Positions 30,058 to 36,227 of a stretch of 36,227 nt of DNA are shown here, piece by piece. Numbering within the stretch: the first letter of the stretch is position 1; every line of letters begins with the position of its first letter. This DNA comes from a virus. The translations under genes and the position numbers were made by a program. The stretch covers positions 1-36,227 of the IMG/VR virus record IMGVR_UViG_3300009703_000047. One strand, written 5' to 3'. A model generated the notes under the pieces. The model had not been told where the DNA came from and made no database searches. It saw only the letters and a list, made by a program, of their open reading frames with translations.

Positions 30058-31554
30058 TTAGAACTCTATGATAATTTTAATATCTTCTGTTTGATCTGAT
30101 ACTCTTTGTATTGGTTTTCTATTCTCTGTATAAATTATATTTCCACTATCTGGTTGTAACTCTGGGTTAGCATACCCAGTTGTGAGAGATAATGTATTAC
30201 TATTTGCAAGTGTTACTGTTTCAGTTGTGCTTGATGGCGTACCAGTTGCACCTGATGTTGAACCTGTAATTACATTTGTTCCACTAAATGCAACATAAGA
30301 CCCAGTTGCAGTTACAGTTCCATAACTTGAGTATCTTTCTTGTGTAAAATATAATAAACTTCTTGTACTATCGTATTCAACAACTCTTCCAACAGCACCA
30401 GTTGTCGCTTGTGTTATTGTTTCATCAACATCAAATGTGCCAGATGATGATGAAAATTTAACAACGTATGTTAATCTAGCTGTACTATCCGTTGCAACTG
30501 TACTAGTTCCATAAGTTGTTGGGTCTACAACTATTCCTATATTTCTAAAATCATTTTCAGTAGATAAATCATCACCCTCTGCTTGTGCTAATGTGGTATT
30601 TGTCATAACAAAATGGCCACCAAGTTCTGATACTGCATCATTACCATGACCTGATTTTGGACTTATGACAACTCGTATAGCTCCACCCGATCCACTTCCG
30701 ATAGAAGATGTTGATGATAAACCAGAATCAGAAAAGGTATTACCTGTTGTTAAGTTAACGGTACCAAAAGTATATCCAGACCCTGCTGAATGAATTGTTG
30801 TATCAGTACCAGCGGTCAATCCGAATGATTGAATCGCACCACCAGAAACAGTTATTCTAACAATCGCTCCAGAAGATGTTCCTTGACTTGTTCCATCTCC
30901 ATAAACGGCTGCATAGTAAGTTCCATTTGAATAACCTGAACCAGCAGTAACAACAAGTGATTCAATCGCACCATCAGTTGCAGCTGCACTTACAGTTGAA
31001 TCCGTAGAAACTGGCATAAAATCTGTTGTCAAAAATTTTGAAACTTCTGACGCTGTAATAGAATACATATATTTTAAGATATATCCACCTGACTCAAATG
31101 TTGATGTTGATGTAGATGTTGGTTCTGAACCAGAAAATGCTGTTCCCCCATTGTTATCCAAAACTTTATATACATTGTTATCTGTAGTCATAAAGAAAAA
31201 TGTACTTGAATATAATGAAGATGCACCAGATGTTGCTGTGTTGGAAGAACTTATTGTGTCATCATACATATCAAAAGTTGTGTTGTTTGCCCAGTTTCTT
31301 CTAGGAAGTGCAAAGGTAACATCTGAAGAAGATATAAGTTTTGCACCTGTCATTGCATCCCAATCATAAAATTCTCTACTTACGGAATCTGCTGGAGTTG
31401 GTGGTGAAGTATCTGAACCTCCACTTGTGCCTGTAGTAAAAGGTGTTGCTTTTCCTATAAACAAATAGTAAGTGGATTTAGATGACTCCGTGAACGACTC
31501 TTGAAATTGATTAGCGTTATGTTGTCTAAATTTTTCTGTAATTATTGCTGTCAT
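30058..31554 (-). CDS. 8: Baseplate wedge protein gp8-like
   Basis: This 498-residue protein matches the gp8-type wedge protein of marine T4-like phages. The blocks are FRQHNANQFQESFTESSKST, YYLFIGKATPF, SPPTPADSVSREFYDWDAMT with GAKLISSSDVTFALPRRNW, and GGYILKYMYSITASEVSKFL. Later parts contain VTAGSGYSNGTYYAAVYGDG-type Gly-rich units. The C-terminus has NRKPIQRVSDQTEDIKIIIE, also typical. T4 gp8 has only 334 residues, so the middle is expanded. AAAGGAAAG precedes the ATG, and an exact late octamer lies at 31580-31587. The next gene follows after one base. Confidence 0.87.
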   Translation of the reverse strand: MTAIITEKFRQHNANQFQESFTESSKSTYYLFIGKATPFTTGTSGGSDTSPPTPADSVSREFYDWDAMTGAKLISSSDVTFALPRRNWANNTTFDMYDDTISSSNTATSGASSLYSSTFFFMTTDNNVYKVLDNNGGTAFSGSEPTSTSTSTFESGGYILKYMYSITASEVSKFLTTDFMPVSTDSTVSAAATDGAIESLVVTAGSGYSNGTYYAAVYGDGTSQGTSSGAIVRITVSGGAIQSFGLTAGTDTTIHSAGSGYTFGTVNLTTGNTFSDSGLSSTSSIGSGSGGAIRVVISPKSGHGNDAVSELGGHFVMTNTTLAQAEGDDLSTENDFRNIGIVVDPTTYGTSTVATDSTARLTYVVKFSSSSGTFDVDETITQATTGAVGRVVEYDSTRSLLYFTQERYSSYGTVTATGSYVAFSGTNVITGSTSGATGTPSSTTETVTLANSNTLSLTTGYANPELQPDSGNIIYTENRKPIQRVSDQTEDIKIIIEF

Positions 31555-31579
31555 GACTTTCCTTTACAATCTCTATTGT

Positions 31580-31587
31580 TATTTATA
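31580..31587 (-). promoter_or_regulatory. T4-type late promoter for the gp8-like gene
   Basis: An exact minus-strand TATAAATA lies 25 bases before the gp8-like ATG, in the 38-base gap after the large baseplate gene. Predicted start is near 31574. Confidence 0.83.
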
Positions 31588-31592
31588 CATTG

Positions 31593-34500
31593 TTAAGATG
31601 CCTTTTTTATAATATATGCACCTCGTACCACAGGTGTCTTTCCTATCTGTATGACATTTAGTGGTAAAGGATTGCGTAAAACTTTTCCATCTTTATTAAA
31701 ATTTAATGTCAAGTTTTCAAAAGATATTTGTCCTACATCCTTTCTTATGTCAGCTTCCTCTAATAAAATACCTTCTTTAAGTAATTCTATATCTGCTGTT
31801 TGAGAACCATCATCAAGAATTAAATCATCACCTGCATTAGTTGACGATCCATCCGTTCCATCTAATATCATAACATCTCCAATCTCAGCTGTTGTATCTT
31901 CTAATTGTACTCTGTCTATTGATTCTTTGTTTAAAGATTTTTCTTGTAATAATAAATTACCATCTTCTAATTCCATTTTAGAGTCATTAGAGCCTGTGTC
32001 ATTTTCCTCCATTATTAAAACTCCATCAACCTCTTGAATAATTCTAAAATTATCTTCATCAACAATAAATGAATTTGCATTAGTGCTACTACTATCCGTT
32101 CCGTTTAATGTAAGAAAACCAGTATCTTCTAATGCAATAGCATCTGGGTCTTTTGCAAGAGCATTATTAATATCTCCTTGACTCTCTATAAATGGTGATA
32201 ATAAACCTGTATCTTCTGTGCCAGTTTCAATTCCAACAAATGAAACCCCACCAACATCTGACTCCAATGCGATATATGTTGTATCATCAAATTCAAGTTT
32301 TATTCTTCCGTCTACAAGTTCTCTTGCCACCATATCTCCATTTTGCGATAATAGTAATCTACTTGGTCTTATTATGTCACTTATCTTTAAATTAAATTCT
32401 GTAGTTAATTGACTTATTGTGAATGTTTCTTGATTTCTAGGTTCATCACTCATTAATTTTTCACCCTCATGAAATTTTATTAGTGACCCGTGTGTAAAAA
32501 TATTACTTCCGTCAGCTAATATTTTTGACAATCCATCTTCTTGAAGAACATTGTCACCAGCATCTGTTCCACTTGCATCTGTTCCGTCTAAAACTATTTC
32601 TACGACTGTCGGTAATGGTTCTATACCATTTAGTACAAGAACTCCATGATTTTCTTTTGGTTCTAAAAGCAAGAGCTCTCCCTCATCTGTTGAACTTGCA
32701 CTTGCATTTAATAAAATATTATCTCCAGCATCAGTACCAAAAATATCTGTTCCATCTAAGAGTAGTGTTCCGAATGTCGCATCTTCTAACATGAAACCAC
32801 TTGTTTCATCAAAAGGGTCATTTCCAAGATGGACAAGTAAATTTTTAGAATTCGCATATGTATTTGGTTTGGAAGAAACTGTTACTTTATTTTCTACTGT
32901 TAATGTTCTCTCATTGTTTACACCTGGAGCAGAAGATGACTCCATCATCATTCTTCCCCCACCATCATCAAATGAAGTTTGTTTAGTTCCACTCTCAAAG
33001 ATAAATTGTTCACGAACAATATTACCATTAGAATCTACATTAAATGATATTATTCCGTGTTCAAGTATTATTTTTCTAGAATCTGTTTCATCTATTATAC
33101 TATCACCTGCGTTACTTGATGAACCATCAGTTCCGTCAAGTATTAGACCATCACCTATAATGACACCATCTTCTTGAAGTATTGTATCTTCTCTGTGACC
33201 AACTCTGTCTGAAACTGGTACGGCAAGTGTTCTTGTTTGAATTCTCTCATCAAAAATAAAATCTAATGTAGATGCAAGAATTGGTGAGAAGGTATCAAGA
33301 CTTGGACTTGAAACAGAGGTACCTGATGCTTGCAATGATGTTGAGATAAGTGTTGCGATAGAAACTTTTCCAAATACAGCAAATCCAGCTGGGTGTACAG
33401 CTTGTTTTAACTCATTGATATATTGTGTCGTTGATTGACCAACTTGTACCTCATATGAAAATTGTTGATAGTAATAGGAATCTTGAATACGATTTAAATC
33501 TTCATTTATTAAACTGTTTATCCCTTTATAGTTTCCTTCACTTGTTGATGTTGTATCAACTGTCAAAGAACCTCTAGATATATCTGCTAATATTACGGTA
33601 CCAGTTGCCCCACCAGAATCTGTTATGACAACATCATTTCCACTAAAGTCTATTAGATTTTCAAAAATTATTTCAGAACCTGCATTGTTAGAAGAACTAT
33701 CCGTTCCATCTATAACAATAAAGTCTGTAGCTGACATTGATGTTACTGAATCTGTTTCACTTACAATTCTACTACCTGCATCAGTTGATGAACCATCTGT
33801 TCCATTTAATAGTAAATGATTACCAAAAGTTTCAAGTTTTAATCTTTGTCCGTCTGTTTCATCTAAAAACTTAGATGTTTCATCAGTAACTAAATTATCA
33901 ATTAATACTTTAGCCCCAACATCTTCTTGTTGTGATGCATTAGATTCCTCAAGAAATACACTATCACCCTCCTCTAATGATAATCTTTGCAAAGGTTGAT
34001 CGGCCGATGCACTTTCCATTTGTATATAACTTACATTTGCAAAACTAGAATCTAAAACTAAATCATCATTCTCATCTGATATTATAGTTAGTCTAGGTAA
34101 AGTCTGTATTATGTTTCCCATACCAGAATGATTTACGCAATAATAGTATAAATCGCCACCAGGCTCTGGGATAACTATTTGAATATACGCACCAGAAGTT
34201 CCAATAGCGATATCAGCAGTAGATTTTGTTACGTTTGTCGTGTATTCTGTTCCACTTCCATGTGTTCCATCTGACGTTAAAGAAAATTTAAGTTGATGGT
34301 TCGCAGTAGATGTCGCATTATATAAAGATGAATCGGATAAATCAAAATAATATGTCCAACCTTCTTTTAATTGTAAATTTGGTTTTTCTATTCCATTGAT
34401 TTCAAAAACATTTTGTTCATAGGTTGTGGAATATTTTACCTTTACTGTTAAATTAACAAATCTTGTTGACTCTATAGAAGATGAAGTTCCATCTAAAATA

Positions 34501-36227
34501 ATATTATCATTTGATGTTCCCTCTATAATTTGTGTATCTTCAAGTAAAAAATCATTACCTGATAAAACAGTACCAGTCAATTCTTCTGTAACAAAAGGTA
34601 AGTTTACTGTACCAGTAAATTCTTGGAACATTCTTTCTACGTTTTCAAATGTCGTTGTTAATAAATTATTTGTTGAATCCCAAGAAACGACAGTACCTGT
34701 ATGACCACTTGAAGCCAAAGTATTATCTTTGGCAAAAGTACCTGTAACATCTTTTAAAATAAAATGTGCGTTAAAAGTCATGTCAGGGATGTCATCTGTA
34801 TTATAATTAAACCCTGCATCATTAATTTTTAAAGAATTGACTGCACCAATATCTGTAGTTAATGGTATGAGTTTTGCACTAGAACCACCTGAAGTTATTG
34901 GCGTTATTGTTGGAAGAGATGTATATCCTTGTCCAAAGTTGGTTAATATAATTTTATTAATAGATGTTGCTTCTGACACAGATAGAGTATCATATTCTAA
35001 AACTAATTTATCTGTGGCCGTACCATGCAAGTCTAAACTTGTTTGGGTATTGTTCATTAATATATTAAATCCAGCATCAGCACCACCACTTGTGGTTCTA
35101 TCTAATAATAATAAATCAACATCGCTATCTGGGTACTCTTGATATGCAGCTGCAGTTGTGGTTAAATTATCTACAGCTCGTTGTGCAGTAGAGGCTGGCA
35201 TATAAAATGTAATGCCTGGAAATTCGTTAAATGTTTGCTCCGTGGCAGAACTATCAGAATCGGCTGCCTTAGCTGTGGTTTCTGTTAAATAAATTGGATA
35301 AAAATATCCTCTTTTACCAGCACTATTTTGAGCAGTTCCATCTGATATAGTTAATCCAGCAGTTCCATAAAGATAAAAAGGTCCATTTAAAACTTCTTTA
35401 CTTTCTAATGCTATATTAAAAGGTTCGTCTATTAATACTGAACCAGATTCTATAAGTATTGTACCTGTGCCTGTAGAATCTGTTCCAGACTCTAATAATA
35501 TTCCTCCACCAATAACCGAAATAAATCCCTCGGCTGGTATGATATCCGTTCCACCTGAAAATAATACTTTCTCTCCAGCTTCATATCCACTCCCTACAGT
35601 ATCTACAAATACCTCACTAATACCTCCACCATTTAGTGTACCAACTTTAACTGAACCAAATCCATTTCCTTTTGAAGAGTCTACTACTAAATCCTCATTT
35701 ACTGTATTTAAAATACCATCATTTGATATTGATGTTGTTGAAATAATATCTTTAATTGTAAAAGATATTTCTGTATCACTTGTAGCAGAGGTTGCAGTAA
35801 TTGTTTCGCCAGATACAAACCCACTTAATGATAAAGTATCTAAATTGATACCAAACTTATAATCCTCTATTGTAAACTCTATGACCGATATTACACCTTG
35901 TTGAAAAGTTGAAACATCAGAAACAGTTGCTGTGGCTTGAGATGTTCCACCTGTAATAACTTTGTTTAATGCTTCTGACCCAGATGAACCAGTTGATGAA
36001 ACTCTTATCTTTACATTCTCTTTCCAATTACCATCAGACATTCTTATCATATATTGATTTGGATATATTATTTCAGAATTTTCTGCAAGCAATAATCTCA
36101 TAAAAAGTTTATGACCCTCTTTAGTTCCTTTTGCAGAATATAAGTCTTTAATACTTTTTACTAAATTTCTTCTTGAAACACCAGATGCTAATGTTTTAGG
36201 TATAGCGTTCATAAAAGAATATTTTAT
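31593..36227 (-). CDS. Large baseplate/tail structural protein, cut by window edge
   Basis: At least 1539 residues are seen, and the frame stays open to the window end, five codons beyond the first in-frame ATG at 36212. Homologous proteins carry a similar IP...LVKxIKDLYxxKGT region inside a longer N-terminus, so the true start is probably outside. The segment RRNLVKSIKDLYSAKGTKEG followed by LFMRLLLAENSEIIYP is typical of very large wedge-linked proteins of marine T4-like phages, which are gp7-like by position next to gp8. VGSGYxxGEKVLF and NFGQGYTSLPTIT units follow. A cupredoxin-like domain lies at about 600-705. At least eight DGTD modules occur, mostly after residue 800. ILLEE-type strands dominate the C-terminal half. 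Confidence 0.8.
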   Translation of the reverse strand: MKYSFMNAIPKTLASGVSRRNLVKSIKDLYSAKGTKEGHKLFMRLLLAENSEIIYPNQYMIRMSDGNWKENVKIRVSSTGSSGSEALNKVITGGTSQATATVSDVSTFQQGVISVIEFTIEDYKFGINLDTLSLSGFVSGETITATSATSDTEISFTIKDIISTTSISNDGILNTVNEDLVVDSSKGNGFGSVKVGTLNGGGISEVFVDTVGSGYEAGEKVLFSGGTDIIPAEGFISVIGGGILLESGTDSTGTGTILIESGSVLIDEPFNIALESKEVLNGPFYLYGTAGLTISDGTAQNSAGKRGYFYPIYLTETTAKAADSDSSATEQTFNEFPGITFYMPASTAQRAVDNLTTTAAAYQEYPDSDVDLLLLDRTTSGGADAGFNILMNNTQTSLDLHGTATDKLVLEYDTLSVSEATSINKIILTNFGQGYTSLPTITPITSGGSSAKLIPLTTDIGAVNSLKINDAGFNYNTDDIPDMTFNAHFILKDVTGTFAKDNTLASSGHTGTVVSWDSTNNLLTTTFENVERMFQEFTGTVNLPFVTEELTGTVLSGNDFLLEDTQIIEGTSNDNIILDGTSSSIESTRFVNLTVKVKYSTTYEQNVFEINGIEKPNLQLKEGWTYYFDLSDSSLYNATSTANHQLKFSLTSDGTHGSGTEYTTNVTKSTADIAIGTSGAYIQIVIPEPGGDLYYYCVNHSGMGNIIQTLPRLTIISDENDDLVLDSSFANVSYIQMESASADQPLQRLSLEEGDSVFLEESNASQQEDVGAKVLIDNLVTDETSKFLDETDGQRLKLETFGNHLLLNGTDGSSTDAGSRIVSETDSVTSMSATDFIVIDGTDSSSNNAGSEIIFENLIDFSGNDVVITDSGGATGTVILADISRGSLTVDTTSTSEGNYKGINSLINEDLNRIQDSYYYQQFSYEVQVGQSTTQYINELKQAVHPAGFAVFGKVSIATLISTSLQASGTSVSSPSLDTFSPILASTLDFIFDERIQTRTLAVPVSDRVGHREDTILQEDGVIIGDGLILDGTDGSSSNAGDSIIDETDSRKIILEHGIISFNVDSNGNIVREQFIFESGTKQTSFDDGGGRMMMESSSAPGVNNERTLTVENKVTVSSKPNTYANSKNLLVHLGNDPFDETSGFMLEDATFGTLLLDGTDIFGTDAGDNILLNASASSTDEGELLLLEPKENHGVLVLNGIEPLPTVVEIVLDGTDASGTDAGDNVLQEDGLSKILADGSNIFTHGSLIKFHEGEKLMSDEPRNQETFTISQLTTEFNLKISDIIRPSRLLLSQNGDMVARELVDGRIKLEFDDTTYIALESDVGGVSFVGIETGTEDTGLLSPFIESQGDINNALAKDPDAIALEDTGFLTLNGTDSSSTNANSFIVDEDNFRIIQEVDGVLIMEENDTGSNDSKMELEDGNLLLQEKSLNKESIDRVQLEDTTAEIGDVMILDGTDGSSTNAGDDLILDDGSQTADIELLKEGILLEEADIRKDVGQISFENLTLNFNKDGKVLRNPLPLNVIQIGKTPVVRGAYIIKKAS
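31819..34510 (-). repeat. Cluster of DGTD modules in the large baseplate gene
   Basis: Clear copies lie near 31819-31880, 32062-32115, 32548-32600, 32704-32765, 33094-33148, 33660-33720 and 33763-33815. A weaker copy lies near 34466-34510, and a diverged one outside this range near 35050-35112 (LLDRTTSGGADAGFNILMN). The shared core is hhLDGTDxSSTxAGDxIhLE. Spacing between copies is irregular, so these are dispersed modules and not a regular tandem array. Confidence 0.85.
34100..34430 (-). other. Cupredoxin-like domain coding segment
   Basis: This part of the large baseplate gene encodes a plastocyanin-type pattern. YYFDLSDSSLYNATSTANHQ, with a His in strand 3, is followed by LKFSLTSDGTHGSGTEYTTN and then LYYYCVNHSGMGNI, with the C-x-x-H-x-x-M spacing of a type-1 copper loop. 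All four usual ligands (His, Cys, His, Met) are present. Similar domains recur in marine phage structural proteins, but copper binding there is not established to my knowledge. Confidence 0.65.

Noticed and set aside
32791-33177. 128-codon plus-strand open frame opposite the large baseplate gene
   Set aside because: Repetitive Ser/Pro-rich translation is a mirror of the ILLE and DGTD repeats on the other strand. No start signals are seen.
31819-33815. Repeated DNA that could suggest a CRISPR-like or regulatory repeat array
   Set aside because: The repeats are in frame, vary at silent sites, have irregular spacing and encode a conserved protein motif. They are coding modules.
1-36227. tRNA genes, integrase, insertion sequences or attachment sites
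   Set aside because: Read on both strands, no cloverleaf-like segment, transposase, integrase motif or long terminal repeats were seen. The little non-coding DNA is taken up by promoters and ribosome sites.

Overview
This window is part of a strictly lytic, T4-like marine myovirus genome. It carries the virion-structure and DNA-packaging region, read almost entirely from right to left on the minus strand. The DNA is strongly AT-rich. Genes abut or overlap by a few bases, and most have clear purine-rich ribosome binding sites. The proteins match the T4 core set in T4 order: neck gp13, gp14, gp15; terminase gp16 and gp17; sheath gp18; tube gp19; portal gp20; protease gp21; scaffold gp22; capsid gp23. 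The very low GC, the short overlapping genes and the marine-type tail-fibre and DUF4815-like proteins suggest a phage of an AT-rich marine alphaproteobacterium, such as a SAR11/Pelagibacter-type host. The host assignment is inference; gene identities come from remembered family motifs, not searches.

Layout from right (upstream) to left (downstream). 36227-31593: a large baseplate/tail protein cut by the window edge, containing a cupredoxin-like domain. 31554-30058: gp8-like wedge protein. 30056-23598: a 2152-residue DUF4815-type tail protein. 23598-20262: small virion and fibre-like proteins. 18589-20278 (plus strand): a tandem pair of glycosyltransferase-like genes behind a perfect TTGACA-N17-TATAAT promoter. 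18499-15769: neck genes gp13-14-15. 15794-13711: a tailoring-enzyme cassette (radical SAM, FkbM-type methyltransferase, 2OG-Fe(II) oxygenase). 13711-10122: gp16, a 31-residue ORF, a 93-residue ORF, a glutaredoxin, a staphylococcal-type nuclease, gp17 and an unknown protein. 8729-10112 (plus strand): an HNH-like zinc protein and a Tat-exported BMP-family solute-binding protein. 8632-63: gp18, gp19, gp20, gp67-like, gp68-like, an unknown 144-residue protein, gp21, gp22 and gp23, ending in a strong terminator.

Regulation can be read directly. At least seven exact T4 late-promoter octamers (TATAAATA) precede minus-strand structural genes. Two more precede the plus-strand HNH and BMP genes. In contrast, the glycosyltransferase pair has a consensus sigma-70 promoter, so it is probably expressed early. 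The BMP gene has a long hairpin that would hide its ribosome binding site and start codon in read-through RNA. Its late promoter lies inside the loop, which is the logic known for T4 genes e, soc and 49.

The most unusual feature is a short protein module, roughly hLDGTDxSSTNAGDxIhLE, found about 14 times in five otherwise unrelated virion proteins (sheath, neck gp14, a fibre, the DUF4815 protein and the large baseplate protein). Copies in different genes share up to 23 identical bases. No tRNA genes, CRISPR arrays, insertion sequences or integrase were seen, and no gene-free stretch exceeds 100 bases.
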